Source: Eudromia elegans
Taxonomy: Eukaryota > Chordata > Aves > Tinamiformes > Tinamidae
Length of the DNA: 64,000 bases
Direction: 5' to 3'
Assembly (NCBI GenBank): GCA_003342815.1
Contig: PTEX01000060.1
Span: forward strand, 1,190,244-1,254,243
A model generated the notes under the pieces. That model ran no database searches and was not told the origin of the DNA. It was given only the letters and a program-made list of their open reading frames with translations. Below are positions 48,883 to 62,870 of the stretch, piece by piece. The position numbers and the translations under genes were made by a program. Position 1 is the first letter of the stretch. The number at the start of each line of letters is the position of its first letter.

Positions 48883-49353
48883 ATGAACCTCATGAAGTTC
48901 AACAAGGGCAAGTGTAGGGTCCTGCACCTGGGGAGAAATAACCCTAGACATGCCTACAGGCTGGGGACCGACCTCCTGGAGAGCAGCCCCGCAGAGAGGG
49001 ACCTGGGCGTCATGGTGGACGACAAGTTGACCATGAGGCAGCAGCGTGCCCTCGTGGCCAAGAAGGCCAATGGGATCCTGGGGTGCATTAAGCAGAGCGT
49101 CTCCAGCAGGTCGAGGGAGGTGATTCTGCCCCTCTCCTCAGCCCTGGTGAGGCCGCACCTCGAGTACTGTGTGCAGTTCTGGGCTCCCCAGTGCAGGAGG
49201 GATGTGGAGCTGCTAGAGAGAGTCCAGCGCAGGGCCACAAAGATGATTAGGGGCCTGGAACATCTGCCCTATGAGGAAAGGCTGAGAGAGCTGGGCCTCT
49301 TCAGCCTGGAGAAGAGAAGACTGAGAGGGGATCTGATCAATGTATATAAATAA
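48883..49353 (+). pseudogene. CR1 ORF2 C-terminal remnant (copy 3)
   Basis: A 156-codon open frame with the CR1 reverse-transcriptase C-terminal region: [20 protein letters not shown] at residues 2-21, [14 protein letters not shown] near 38-51, [14 protein letters not shown] near 59-72, [16 protein letters not shown] near 88-103, [17 protein letters not shown] near 111-127 and [12 protein letters not shown] at the end. The true protein continues (YLK..., [18 protein letters not shown]), but a TAA at 49351-49353 and later frame changes end it here. The catalytic domain is absent through 5' truncation. The first Met is internal and is not a real start. Confidence 0.93.
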
Positions 49354-49686
49354 CTCAAGAGAGGGAGTGAGGAGGAGGGGGCTGGCCTCTTCTCAGTGGT
49401 GGCCAGTGATAGAACTAGGGGAAACGGCCACAAATTGAGGCACCAAAAGTTCCACAGGAACTTGTGAAGGAATTTCTTAACGGTAAGGGTGACAGAGCAC
49501 TGGAACAGGCTGCCCAGAGAGGTGGTGGAGTCTCCTTCTCTGGAGATCTTCAAAACCCGCCTGGACATCACCCTGTGCCACATGCTCTAGGGGACCCTGT
49601 GTGTGCAGGGGGGTTGGACTAGATGACCTCTAGAGGTCCCTTCCAACCCTGGCCATTCTATGTTTCTATGATTCTATGATTCTATC
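48883..49686 (+). mobile_element. CR1 LINE copy 3, 5'-truncated
   Basis: The copy starts abruptly at ATGAACCTCATGAAGTTCAAC (from 48882-48883), inside the C-terminal part of ORF2, and ends in ATTCTATG-type tail units up to 49686. 3' landmarks include GGTGGTGGAGTCTCCTTCTC near 49520-49539, GTTGGACTAGATGACCTC near 49612-49630 and AGAGGTCCCTTCCAACCC near 49633-49650. Few frame-breaking changes and a GC-rich, CpG-bearing sequence suggest it is the youngest copy in the window. It lacks the GTGCCCARGAAGAGG change of copies 1 and 2 and so belongs to another subfamily. An AAAT run follows at 49692-49709. Confidence 0.97.
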
Positions 49687-52600
49687 CTATCCATAAATAA
49701 ATAAATAAAGATACTTCTTAAATGTATTAAATTTTACTTTTAAAGTAATTTTTAAGCTTATCATCTCCTTGTTACTGATCATAGCAGAAAGACTGCTATC
49801 TTTTATGAAAAAAAAAAAAAAAAAGAAAAGTGAAAGTGACCTATCAGGATCTTTCTTTCCTATGAAGTTTAGGAAACTCCCTTCCTGGAATGCTGTCCTG
49901 ACAGATTTCCTTCAAGTCAAACCTATTATTAATTGCAAATACTAGGGGAAAAGTATGAAAGGTTCCGATGTTGCTTCCTCCCAAAACACAGACAACTTAA
50001 TCTTTAACTTTGCTCCTTGGTCCCCACTGGGCCAGAAGAGCAGGGACCATTATGAAGGGAGCCAATTACAGCAAGTAGGCTTATTTTAAATACAGATCTT
50101 CTACCATCCTGAAGGAAGTAGCAGCATCTACTATTCTGAGATCCAAGAGTTCTTAGTTTGTATCCTGACTGGACAGTGAGCTTTTAATCAATTTGTTTCA
50201 TCACCAAATGTTATTTTTCCCCCCACCTACAGACTTTTTGTAAAAGTATATTTGTCACGGGAGGGACAGCACAACAGCCATGTGTCAGTGCACTGACCAC
50301 ACTGAGCTTCCCACTTGCTAATGTAAAACAAATTAAAAATCTGTGAGAACAGTCTATAATTGTCCATATTTCAATATATATTATTGAGAAATATTGTGCC
50401 AGATTCATATACAATTGCTAGGACTTAAGGAGTTTTTCATGCAATCAAATATTCAAGTGATGTTTTCATCCTCTGGAAGAGAGTGAATCTGGTGTTTTAT
50501 TTCTCATTAGCAGTAGACAGATTACATTTATTTTAGGACTTGGATTTCAGCCATTCCATTACCCTGCATTTCTCTCCGGGTCTGGCTACAGAAATGTGTA
50601 CAAAATCCAAATACCTGCTGTTACATTTACAGATATTAACAAAATTTGGATCACATAAAGTGATAAATACCAGGTGGAAATTAAACCAAAGCACATGTTC
50701 CTAGGGATTCTTTCTTCATTTATTATGAAATGAAATATCTCACTAGCTAGATTAACTAGGTGAATCACATTCTCTGTGTTGAATTTCAATTGTATTTTAA
50801 GAGAAATTCAAAAAAATATATATAGTTTCCTGGCATGTGGATATCAAACCAACTCATTATTGCAAGGAGCACAAAGCAGCCTAGCTGTGAGAAGTTTCCA
50901 CATCCTGGATCTGCCCTGCAAAAGTGCAGCTGTAGATGAACAGTGTATTACTAATTTAAAGTTAGTAGTCATCCTTCCCTTTTGCTAAATCATTTTAGAA
51001 AACTCTAAATGCAATTTGTGTTTCCAGATGCTGGCATGTTGCACTCCAGGGAATGGTGCATATTCCCATTCTATAAAGACTACACTGAGAAATTCCTATT
51101 TGTCCAGTGCTACTGAGGAATGTCTTACTGATCCTCATCGTGGCAGGACAGAGGACAGACAATCTGCAACAATATCTGTCCACAGAGTAATTCCACATCT
51201 TTTTTATACATAAACACAGCCCCTGGGGAGAAAAGGTAAACTGTAGTGGGATCATACCCTAACTAGTCCCATGATAACACAAGTGATATGTGAAGGTCAT
51301 GTCTCTCTAATTTCATTTTGGAAGATCTTCAGATGGAGATTTTTCTGAAGGAGACAAAATAGCCAGGACATCTAAAGTATCAGCGTATTTGTTTTTTCAT
51401 TTTGAAATTATTACTTTTCATGTTCCTATGTTTAATTATTTCAATCATGTATTGCAATACGAGGTAACATTTCAAAGTCACAATCAAAACAAAAAAAAAC
51501 CCCAAATTTTGACATGAAACATTTCAAAATAGGACAAAAAAAACCCCCACCACACTGTTCCTGGAAAATGTTCAAATGTGTTTCTGTATGGAAGAAAGGC
51601 AAATATCCAAATCCTAAAATCCCTTGCAAAACCCAGCAGCCAATGTCTACAATTGCTGTGCTGCTACTCAGGATTACATTCCCCTTGCCAGTAGGAACTC
51701 AGCATCTAGACCTATCACCTGGGTTTGAGCACTGACATCAACAATGCCATTAATTTCCTTGATGAGTGAAACTACTCATTTGCCCTCTTTCTATTTCACC
51801 TTTCTTATTTATAAAAAGGGAATAAATGATATTGACCTTCTTTGTTAGATGTTTTTCAGATGTGTACATGAGAGGGGCATGGCATTTATCTTGTTTCTGT
51901 CTCTCCAACAATTCTGCAACACAAATGGAATGCAGTAAAAGGGCCTCAAACAGGAGCAAGTTTTGTCAAAAGAAAATGTGGCCTCTGGTAACTGAAACTA
52001 CTGGGATAAAAATAATCAAAAGACCTTAAAACAAGAAAAGGAGAGTGATCCCAAGTAGAAAATATTTCAAGATGTCCTCAAGTATTTTAAAAGGATATAG
52101 AATCTTGTAGTAGGCTTTTCAAAGATTTACATAACTTAATAAATGATGAAATAAGCTGTCTATAATGGGAAAAACAAAACACAAATGGGCAAGTATCTAA
52201 AATACCTTTCTCAGGTAATGTCCTATAGCCTGGGACCATTTCTCTAGAATTCAGGAAACAATTCCCAGGAAGGCCCGGGAATAGAAAGAATCAGAAGCAG
52301 CTTCTGGCTCAGGAAATTGTATATTTGCAAACAACTCGTTATCTATTTTTAAAGCCATTTCTTAATCAGATGCTACTGTCTGTCCTACATGAGACTGTTT
52401 GCACTTTTGGTTTAACCCATTACCTAAACTGTCACTCATATTTAAAGTTCATAGCAGTCCATTTTTTTACTTTGTTTTTTACGGAAAGAGAATCTTCCTA
52501 TAACCGCATAATCAGCAAGACAGCAAATAAGGTTTAAAAAGACACAAGAGTTTCTCATGATAGACAGTGGCACAGTATGATATGTCTGTGCAGTACCTAT

Positions 52601-55600
52601 GAATAGCTTCTTTATTTTTATAGTCACAGTAAGGTACAGTACATGTCACCTCTGAAATTTAATGAACCTGGCGTTCCAGGAAACAAAAGGAAAAAAAGTG
52701 GGCCACAAAAGTGTAGCTTTAAAGATGTCTCAGGCAATTAGTCTTTTCCAATAGGGAAACTGGATTTCTTAGTTTTTAGGTTCAATAAAGTTAAATCCAC
52801 AATGTTATACTATATAACATGTTGTCTTAAATACTGACGAGTCAGCATGTTGCATAGGAGTGGTTATTTTATCTTTGGGAAGAAAAAAAAGTGTTTTTCT
52901 TAGGTGCTTGAGGAAGAACAACTGTTTTCCTCTGTGGATTATAGGAATTTCAAGGAATAAGGATGAGTTCTTGTAGTGTTTTATTTTTATGGATGTGGAA
53001 GGTGATGGATCACTTTTGTATTTACTGTTTTGTTTTATGAAGAAAAAGATATTCTCCACCTGGTGTGCCTGATTTGGGAGAAGCTGTGGTCAAATTAGAT
53101 CACACCCACTAAATAACCCGATAATTACCAGGGCACAAATCATTATGCATTCTCTAGTTTTAAAGAATATATGTATATTTTTTTAATATTCAAACCCTAT
53201 GGGGGTTTGCCAAGAGCAGAGCAGTTTCTTTTCTCTGCTTGTTCCTTTAGAAAGAGGTATCTTAGCCTTTATCTGGAAGTAGGAATTTCACACCAAGGTT
53301 TGCCAGGCTCCAGTCTGCCTTTGGATAGACTTTACTACCTGTATTATTCAGATTCGCTCCACACAGCGACATAGTTTGCACTTTTTCATCCTCACCCCCA
53401 CTCAATTTCAGTCCTAGAATATTATTAATAATCCATTATAAGATCAGGAAAAATTCTATATTTTGGATTATATCCCAAATCTGAAGTTTTTCTGTCAGAG
53501 CTGAAACCTCAGTTATATCAGCAGAACTTCTGACTTTATTTTAAGGGTGAATAGGGCATGGAAGCACATGAACATTGTAAACAGTTTTTGCTTTGACAGT
53601 CAAAGCATTTCCAGGGATTTATGATACTTCTCCATGTCTCATTTCCCTTGTGAAATGTCTTTTAGTGAGTTTCTTGTATAATTCTGGCTATATTGTTGCA
53701 TTCCAATGTTTATAATATATTCCTAGAGCCTTCTATGGCTTCACTATATTTCATAGGTTCCTTCTGTTAAAATGGGTGGCTCCACTGCTTCGTTAAACTT
53801 GGACTCTTTAGTACACAGTCCATAAGTGATATATCAACAGTACAAGATACAGATTAAACAAATTATTGTTTCTAGTTTTCCTCTGTCCTTCACAGCAGCC
53901 CCTCATTTTAGAGACTCCAATGTTAGACGTGTTTTATCTTAATCAATTGATCGCACAAACCTAGAGTTTTAAAAAGGTAGATATAAACATCAATAATTCA
54001 TGAATTGTTCAAAACTGAACCATTTGCATTTATCTAACCATATCATAGAAACTAGAGGCCTTGTAGCTGTAGCTTACCACTGTCAGATTTACCCTTTGGA
54101 TCCATATCTTCTTCCTGACCATCTTTTTGGCTTCTGATACAAGTGCCAATGTCAGAGATCAGCTGCCATACAAAAAGCTGCGAGTCACCTAGGTTTCACA
54201 ACTGGCACTGGAGTAGCTGAGCGCCCGTAGCACTGAAGTAGCACTGAAGAACCCGTAAACCAGGCCTTGGAAATGTTTCCTCTAGTGAGGAACATTTCTA
54301 ACCTGCCACCATCTCTGCTTTGTGGTATCAGTTTCACAGATGAACACCAGAGGTGCCCATTGACATGAATCTATCTGCTATGGAAATATAACCAAATGTA
54401 AAAAGAAACATATTTTTAAGCTATGACACTTTATTGCTAAGTAAAGGTGAAAGAAATAGATTTAGTTAGTTAGTTTTCAGTACTTGGAGAAAAGTAGCAG
54501 ATTTAGATCTCATCTGAACTCATAGTTCATCTTAAAGATTGTCATCTCTCAAAGGAAGGATGGTTTCTGTGCTTATTGCCTCTCACATTCAGCCACAGAA
54601 ATTGAAAACCACTCAGAGAATTGTCCCTGAATGAAGACAAATTCTGAAAGCATTGTAAGCCACAGATATCTGATGAGATTGGAAGCACTTCTGTGAACTG
54701 AGCTCCCAGAAAACAGTTCTCAGAAATAATGACAGGTTAATGACCTCTTTTTCTTGGAAAGGAATATTGGAGGAAGTAGAACTTTTTGTACATTCATCTG
54801 AATCAAATATAAGGCATGTCTTCTTGTCTTGGAGAGACCTTGCATCTAGGAAACTAGAGGAAAATTATCCACAGATATTATTTTCCTGGCCTGAATAACT
54901 GCTGAGTATCCTCATCATCATACACCATTTGGGATATGCTATTGCTTCAGTACACCTTGATTGCTCTTGCGGTTACAGAGTCAATCAAACTCATCAAACT
55001 TATTCTATTCTTCCAGACGTAAAATAGGAGATGTTTCTGCTCAACAAGGCAGCTACCTCAAAGCTCCTTTCAAGACATTGTATTCCATAGTGGTCATTTT
55101 GAGGCTGTCTCAGCTGACCAAATATATTAGCAATAGTCAAGAATACTGAGGTGACAGTGTTTCATTTAGATCAAGGGTATTGTCTGAAAGAAAGGCATAA
55201 ATGCAGTGAACTTTTAAAGGAGACCTTCTTTGATAAAAGCTAAAAAATAGCAATGAGATAAAAGGTAAAAAAAAAAAAAAAGTGATGAAACGCTTTGTTC
55301 AAGATCATTCTGAAGGAAAAGGATGACACTAAAGAGAAGTCATGACTCCTGGCTGAAGGACCATGATCTTAGGGCAGCAAGTTGCCTGATTCTCTCAAGT
55401 GAAACGTCTCTGCAGTGCAGACTGCAAAATGCTTCTAGTTTGAATGTCGCTATGATTATAAAAGCATTCTCTTGCACGAGTACAGTAAACCTTCCTCCCT
55501 TATAGATAAACTGAAAGCACAGTTCTGCTTCTATGATTAGAGCTGTCCCTTCTGGTCTACCCATATTTGTCTTCAAACTTTCTCAAGTCCTGACTGAACC

Positions 55601-56104
55601 CGTGAAAGAAATGTGCACAGATTGGATTTAGAGCTACTAAGGTAGCTTTTGGTGCTACATCTTGGAGATGATCCCTGGGCATTGGTAAATGGAAAGGGTG
55701 CCTGAAGCTCCATTATCTTTGGGTGTACTTTACCATATCTCATATTCCCTGTGAATCCACAGAGGTTTGCCAGTACTATGTGTGACTCCAAGAATGCACA
55801 TTTAGAGGGAGGGAACACTGTTTCTTCCCAAAACTACTCAGAGACTGGTCTGAGATCGGAATAAGAGAAAGCAGACAAAAGCTGAAGGAGTTCCGTAGCC
55901 AAATGACGGGATGAAGCTGGCTCCTATTGAGAACATTCATAGGCCAAAGAGATAATATCAGATAGAGAAAAATATGAAAGATCAAAAAGAAAAAAACAAA
56001 CAAACAGAACAAACTAAAAAAAGAATCATCAGGCCCTGTTGCAAAAAGCTATTTGCTTGCATCACCTGTGCCTATGGAGAACAAGTGTGCCAGTGTTGTT
56101 GATT
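49687..56104. other. Unassigned AT-rich DNA
   Basis: About 6.4 kb with no gene or known element recognised. Simple repeats are an AAAT run at 49692-49709, A17 at 49808-49824, A-rich/CCCC junctions at 51489-51505 and 51534-51548, and A15 at 55267-55281. A small direct repeat (GTAGCACTGAA twice) lies near 54228-54250. The open frames are short and without domains. Confidence 0.5.
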
Positions 56105-56400
56105 ATCTTTTCAAGGCTGAGTTGGAGAGGTTTAGAGAGGAGGTGCAAGAGAAGGCACAAGAATAATTGCAGTTCTGGAAAACAATATTCTGCTCAAGGA
56201 CCGCAGTCTCTTTAACTTAACAAAGAGAAGATGATGGGTGACTTCTGTCTATTAGAATCTATATGTAGAAGGAAAGTCTAATGACAGGAGGCTCTTCAGC
56301 TTAGCAGAAAGAGATATGACAAGATATAGTACTTAAAAACTCTAAGTTAAAAAAATTCAGGCTAAAAATCAGGTCCAGAAAAGTGATATCCAGTATTATG
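56105..56400 (+). mobile_element. Ancient CR1-type LINE fragment
   Basis: The segment follows the order of the 3' coding part of old amniote CR1 elements: GAGTTGGAGAGGTTTAGAGA near 56119-56138, GCACAAGAATAATT near 56155-56168, TCTGGAAAACA near 56174-56184, GTCTCTTTAACTTAACAAAG near 56206-56225, AGAAGATGATGGGTGAC near 56226-56242, CTCTTCAGCTTAGCAGAAAG near 56292-56311 and AATTCAGGCTAAAAATCAGG near 56354-56373. It is heavily diverged from the young copies and frameshifted, which implies an insertion that may predate modern birds. Confidence 0.7.
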
Positions 56401-57775
56401 TAGGTGGAGAAGTTATTGCATGCTATTTTTAAACCAAGACAGCATTTCACAATGCATGCTAATATTTTAGGCAGTTATTATTCAGAGTTAAACTATTGTC
56501 TGTGCTATACAAAATATAATACGAAATGATGACAACCTGGTTTTAAAGTCTAGAGACTGCTGACATTTTGATAAGGGTTTATTCTAAAAGGCAGTGGCCC
56601 AGAGAGTAATGGGGAAAATATAGCTACTTTTGGTGTCCAGTACATGCAGCAGAGCACTTGCATGGTGCCCTATCATTGTTTGAAGAAGAATTTAAATTCA
56701 CCCTTAGGTTTCAGATGAATTAAGCATCCATTTCACTGTGAATGGACCCAAAAGTGTCCTATCTGACTGGAAACACTTCAAAATGGGGTGGCTCTCCAGA
56801 AAACCGTGTGACTATGCTGTGCTTGACTACACAGAGTCTTTAACCTGCGTTCTGGCAGGCTGATCTGAGCAGGCAGCTGCCTTCTCGAACGCACATCCTG
56901 TCTCAACCGAGAAAAAATAATATTCTGGGCCAAGCATCAGTGTTTTTTCTCTTATCGCTTTTACTGCTGGCATAAGAGGAGGCTCTGCACCTGTTTCTCA
57001 TAGCAAACCCAACTACACTGGTTCCTCTGCTCCGGCTTTCACTATACTGAGTTTTGGCCAAGCTCATCTCTTTTCTGCACAAAGCTCTTTATACCTCTCT
57101 TATCTGCACATGGACAGATAGGGCTCTTCAGCTCTTCAGCTTCCACAAAATTTGAGGATCTTCTTAACACTTGTTATATATCTTTGCTTATCAAGCAGAA
57201 AATGTGGTCCTATGGAGTTTACCTTATTTTTGCCCCATTTTTTTGTGTCCACGCTTAACATTCTTCTGACACTCCAGTCCTTTCAGAAAGAAAATGATCT
57301 TTGACTTCAAGATTTCCATCAATAAAAAATCAAATCCAATCTAATCTAATGCAAAGAATAGTCTAAATATGATTACATATTAATATGTACATTTAAATTA
57401 ATAGTTATATATATTATATAAATGTATATTGCACTACACTGTGCTACAATATAACATCAAATTCCTCTCAGAAGGTCTTCTTGAGAAGCAAAGAAGAGAT
57501 TGGGTGGAAGCAGTTGAATAAATTATAGATTAAAAGGGTAATAACAAATGGACTGCAATGGCTGAGAGAGCATAGGAATTTGCATTTTTACAAGGATTTA
57601 CTATGCTTACTGTATCTATGTTAGTAAAAGCTGCAATTGCCTGAGTAAAACTTTATTTTTTTAAGCTGACATAGCACTCAGACATTTTCTCCTCTTTTTG
57701 CTAAAGAAAGAAGAGGCTTTTTATGAATTAGTGTACTGCATGCTAGATTTTATATTACCTATAAACTAGGGTAGT
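56401..57775. other. Unassigned AT-rich DNA
   Basis: No gene was recognised. The part 57360-57430 is AT-rich low complexity with self-complementary words. The part 56820-57120 has higher G+C but no credible frame. Confidence 0.5.
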
Positions 57776-57802
57776 AAAAAAAAAAAAAAAAAAAAAAAAA
57801 AA
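57776..57802. repeat. Poly(A), 27 bases
   Basis: Uninterrupted A27. No recognised retroposed element is attached to it. Confidence 0.95.
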
Positions 57803-60800
57803 GTTGCATCATTTTAACCTTGAAGGCAAGAGGGATGTGGTGGATGTGTAAAAACTTAATGCACTCCAGTGGCTGGTTAAATGGTCAGTGTTGATGAGTG
57901 GGAGTTTGCATTTATCTGGTGGTAATGGTATATTTTCATTACATTTTCTTCCAGGGGGATGTCTGAAGTTTAGGCTGCATTTCCAAAGCAGTTAGGCCAA
58001 GCAACTGCACTGCTGATGAAAAGACAAGCTGATTCTGACTGGTGCTTTTTTGGTGACCTTGAAGGTCAGCTGAATACTGACAATTTCTCACATATCAGAT
58101 GCTTTTTGTTGTGTTAAGGATCTTGCAACCAAGCTGATTTAGTCTGGAAAAGAAGGGATTTGTGTCCAGCAGCTGGCAAGTGTTGTATTTCCCCATGAGA
58201 CCATAAGACCTTAAGGTGTTTGTGAGGATGTCGTACCCACCTGAATGAAGTTGATATCATGAGTTGCAGTTGTAGAATGAGTACATACGATAATCATGTC
58301 CTTGCTATGAGAAGGGTTATGGCTTTTACAGTACTTCACTGCTGTGTTCCAGGAATACAATGGATAAATCATTCATTACTAAAATAAAGCTATATTCAAA
58401 TAGATTTTAGTGTAAAAATCCCATTTCAGTCAGTGGCAAGTTTGAGTGAAAGGCTGAAGTGGTCTGAGTGGGCCAAAAATTCCTCTTTTTATCTGCTTGT
58501 TGTAGATAAAAGCAAATATGCTTAAAACACAGGCCCTCTGTTTGAGCAGAGCAAATAAGGCAGTCTCTTAAGCATGTTTGTTTTTAAAAAAAGCATGCAG
58601 ACATGCAGATGTTTTGCTCTTTAAAATTGTTTTGCTCATATGCAAAACAAAGATGATCATTTGTGCTTGATGTGATTATTTTAGATACTCCTTTTTTCAG
58701 GACACCCATTTTTTCTCTGATTTTTTCCCTATTGTGGTATAAAATACTGTCTTGTGTTTTCTTTGTTTGATCGTAACTCTGCCAGGTGAAGATGTCACAG
58801 TAAAAATCCATGCTGTGTGTGTGTGTAGTGCTTTCAATCCCTAAGGATAAGATCTGCAATATACATGCAAATATGTCGTCATTTGAAATGTCTTATTTGA
58901 AACAATAGTCCTTTTTTTGTGTTATTTTTTTGACAGAATGAGCAGCACAATTAACAATTGCCAGAGTACAATGGCACTGTGAAGCCTGGTCTTTGCTAGT
59001 TCTTCATCACCCAGGCTATCTTCTATATTTATAAGAACTTGTTTTGAGTCTTGTATTCAAAATTGAAAATAGAAAACCACAATATTTCAGCTAGAATAAG
59101 CTTTCAAAAGCTGCCAGTGGACATATGGCTTTGACTTGCAGTTCCAGAAATGTAATAGACACATCTGAGTCTAACTCTCACTGGGAGGCAAGAAGAATGG
59201 GCCACTTTCCATTCCCAGACCTCTTGTTCATCTAGCTGTTTCTTTCCTCCTGGCTGTTTTCCATAGGCAAAAAGCTCACTATCTGCAAAAAGATCTATTA
59301 AGTTCTTTGGAATTTCATGGACCTACAAATATTTTCCCAAATAGTGTGTTTTGTGTCTGGGTTCATGTTTCTAGCTTAGTATTTTATGAGAGACGCACAG
59401 ACACATCTTCCTTTTCTCTGCAATTTCATTGCATATTATTCAATTGCTGAGTAAAGCTTAAGATAAACAACTCCTCCTCCAGAGAATTTGTTATATACCT
59501 ATTGCAGCCTACTTTTGCTAATAAATAAAGGTAAGACACTAGTACACATAAATCTACACAATCCTGCTTCTACCAGTCAAGAATTGCCATTTTTACTGAA
59601 ATAATTAGCAATCATATTACTGTTGTCTGAACCTGATATTTATGTTATATGAAATTTTAGTTATCATCAGGTATCATAGATATCAATGTAACTTTCAAGA
59701 AAGTGAGAAGAACCGATGCTGCTAAACTTGCACTATCAGTGTTTGAAAAGTCAAGTTAAAAAGGAAGGGAACTTTGGTCTGCTCAGCAGTAGATCAAGTT
59801 GTCATATAAAGTTGATACTGCTTCTTTTTTATTTTGTGAGCTGGTTCGCTGTATTTCCTGCCTTCCTGCTTTTTGGCCCATGGCTCCCTGGACACAAATC
59901 AGAGATTCCCACTGTTTGAGAACAAAGAGCTCCTGTGATCATCAGGAGGATGGAAACTTGCCATTTCCATTGTGTGCCACTAGCTTGGCAAGCTGGTTTG
60001 ATGACAAAAGCTATTCCCAGCATAATCTATCTTGTTATCTTTCTCCAAAGGGAAAAATCACTTTTATTAGAGGCCAAAAATGATACATGCCGCTGGGATC
60101 ACAGGACTTTTTTTGTTTATTTTTATTATTATTGATGACTAAATTAGCAGTGCCAAGAGTTAAAGTGTTTCTGAAGAAAATGATTGTTGCTGTGACTTTG
60201 TATGCAAGCTGATATCCATTTTTTTGACCATAGCTTTTATCAATCTGGTAGAAATAATCAGAAGAAACCAGGCCAGTTTGAAAAATATTAACAATGATAA
60301 AGAAATGTGAGTAGGACATCTGAGATTCACTGCAGCATAAAGATGTATATACTGTTCTAGAGACATCTTGCATGTTGTTCAGCACTTTATCCCAGTATCT
60401 AGTGAACTTAAGGAAAACAGAAGAAAACTTAGCTAAAAGTAAAGTTCAACACACATTCCACTACTTAAGAGACACTAATTTATCTTGTGAAGCAGACACT
60501 CTATTCCTTTTTTAAATGTTGCATAGTTCTGTTGCTGACATAAGAACATCCAGAGAGGGTCCTGTCTTCAGACAGTAGAGGAAGAGTGAAGCTCAAAGAA
60601 CGGTAAAAGAAAAAGACCAAGCCTATAGTACATGGGCTATGAATCAAAGCAGAGTTGTTCTTGAGTTCAGGTCAGTAAAATAGAATATATTTAGAATCTA
60701 TTGCTTTATTTTTTTTTCTGCAGCTGAAGAAAACAATTTATTTCCATTGAAATGGTTGTATTTAAGTAAGAATCAAAATTAAACATTTCAATCAGCAAAC

Positions 60801-61842
60801 AAAACAAAAAAGAGTAAAAAGAAAAAATATCATTTGACATGTTTTGTGTGAGATACCATTTGCTCTCATTTGTTTCTAATTTCTATCTTGGACCTAGATT
60901 GACCACATCTTATGTGTGGCATTACCAGTGGTCTTTCAATCGGAGAAAAAAACTCTGTAGCTTGGAACTCTTCCTTGAGCAGGCAAAGGAAACTCATCTC
61001 AATGAACTTGTTCTCTAAGCAGGTTGTTCAGCAAAAGTTGAATAGCAGAAACAAGTTCTAGTAGCTAATTGCACATTTTGCATTTAGTGAGCAACATGTA
61101 AAGTAGCTCTGAGACCTATATGATGATCTTTGTATTCTTACAGCTCTCAGGTGTCCTTCAGCATTTTATACAGAAATAACAGCTATATTTTATTTTATTT
61201 TATTTATGTTTCATAGGATGTCTCTAAATTCTTGTATGGCATCTAGACTATAAGTTTTGATTTCTCTATCACATTGAATGTTCTCTAAGTCCATTTCTCT
61301 CATGTGATTTATTTCTTTCTTTTCTAATGTAAGATCTCAATTTTCATTCATCTTAAAAGTCACCAGTGTTTCTAGGTCAGCTCTTTCTTCTGAGTTTTCC
61401 TCTTTATTTCAATTGTCATTTGCTAATTCATGATAATTTCAACTAAAGATATACTGCTGCTGACTTACAGCAACCTAAAGCAGCAATGGAAGACTACTCA
61501 TGTTTTTCTCTGTTACTGTTACGTTACTATTGCTGTACACTGCTGTTCCCTGTGCTTTTTGTTCCTCTTTTTTTTTTTTTTTTTCTAAAATACTATGGTA
61601 TCATTCAAGTCATTCAACAAAACTGGAAAACTTGTGAAGATTGTCACGATCTGCACCACACTAATATCTGGTGTCAGGAGTTAATATTGAGTGTTTGTCA
61701 GTTCTATTTGCAGTAATCCAGAAAGGAAAACACTCCTGATTCATCTAGGGAATAAATAATTAATTCTTTGCATCTTATCAGTTAAAAAGTATTTCTAATT
61801 AAAAACTCTAGAGCTTTTTTTACTTTTTCCTCTTTGCATAAG

Positions 61843-61856
61843 CCAGTAGAGGGTAG
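61843..61856 (+). promoter_or_regulatory. Candidate CTCF site
   Basis: CCAGTAGAGGGTAG matches the CTCF core (CCASYAGRKGGCRS) at 13 of 14 positions, with T in place of the C after GGG. It has the same orientation as the word at 42748 and faces the weaker minus-strand word at 62607-62620. Binding is not shown by the sequence. Confidence 0.3.
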
Positions 61857-62606
61857 GAGTTATGATAATGAAATGTAAAAGCCTTATCTTTGGCATTTTT
61901 TACAGCAGCAACATATATTGCTTGCTAATTGCAGCAGAATATTTTGAGAACAGTGTTTTATTCACCTTTGAGTTGTTGTTCTTTTGTAACATCCCCGAGA
62001 GAAATATAACAAAGGAAATGGTAAATACTGAGGTACAGTTGCAGATGAATAAGATACCTGTAGCTCTCCCATAGACCTGTTAACATTAAAAGCCCTAGAT
62101 AACTATTTTTTTTTCTGAAAGGGCTGATGTTTTGACTGTATAGTCATCAACAGAACTTGTCTAAGACAAAGTCAAAATAATTTTGTACCTGGTAACAGAT
62201 TTTAATTTATAAATAAGTTTAAACTGCTGCAATTACTTTTTCATATCTATACCAGCAGGCAAGTCTACAACTGAGACATTCATTCTGTTTAGCAAAACAA
62301 AAAGCAACTAAAAATAACACCAAGAACCCCAGGTCTTTCAATGCCCAACATAGACAGATGCTTATAGAATTATGTCAAAATGTCAGGGAAGTGGGATTAT
62401 GACCTAATCTCTGTTTACATGTGTAGAAAGTTTAGTGTTACAAAATGAAGATAGTTTAGACTGATAAAATGATAAGGAATAAACAGGGACCTATTTTTCC
62501 CTGTCTTTGCTCCAGCTGGGAGATCAGTTTAAGGTTGTACAATTTTTGACGGAGTGTATTTATGGAACTATATTTCCAGGTAAGGTGTGAATTTTCAGGA
62601 ACCCAT

Positions 62607-62620
62607 ACGCCTTCTGCTGG
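62607..62620 (-). promoter_or_regulatory. Weak CTCF-like word
   Basis: On the + strand ACGCCTTCTGCTGG resembles the reverse of the CTCF core with two mismatches. It is listed because of its position and opposite orientation about 0.75 kb from the better word at 61843. Confidence 0.15.
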
Positions 62621-62870
62621 CAGCAGATGTTTCACAAAGAAGCTTAGGAATACATTTTTGGGTTGGTTGCAGTGCAGACTAAGGCAGCTTTAAGCTGCAA
62701 AATCGTGAGTGAAATACTCTTTTTTTTTTTTTTTTTCTGAAATGCAGCACACCTTCACCAAGTGAAGTCTTTGTGTTGACCTTGGTAAAGCTCATAGAGG
62801 CAGATGACTATTCAAATACAAGAAAATCACATGCATTTTGTTGTTTTGATTTGTCTATTTGTTTGTTTCT

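Larger units (their letters stand above)
57803..62870. other. Unassigned AT-rich DNA
   Basis: About 5 kb with no gene recognised. Simple repeats are a TG run at 58812-58826, a TATTT run at 61184-61206, T17 at 61568-61584 and T17 at 62720-62736. CTCF-like words lie at 61843-61856 (+) and 62607-62620 (-). The overlapping frames at 59716-60385 on both strands lack domains. Confidence 0.5.
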
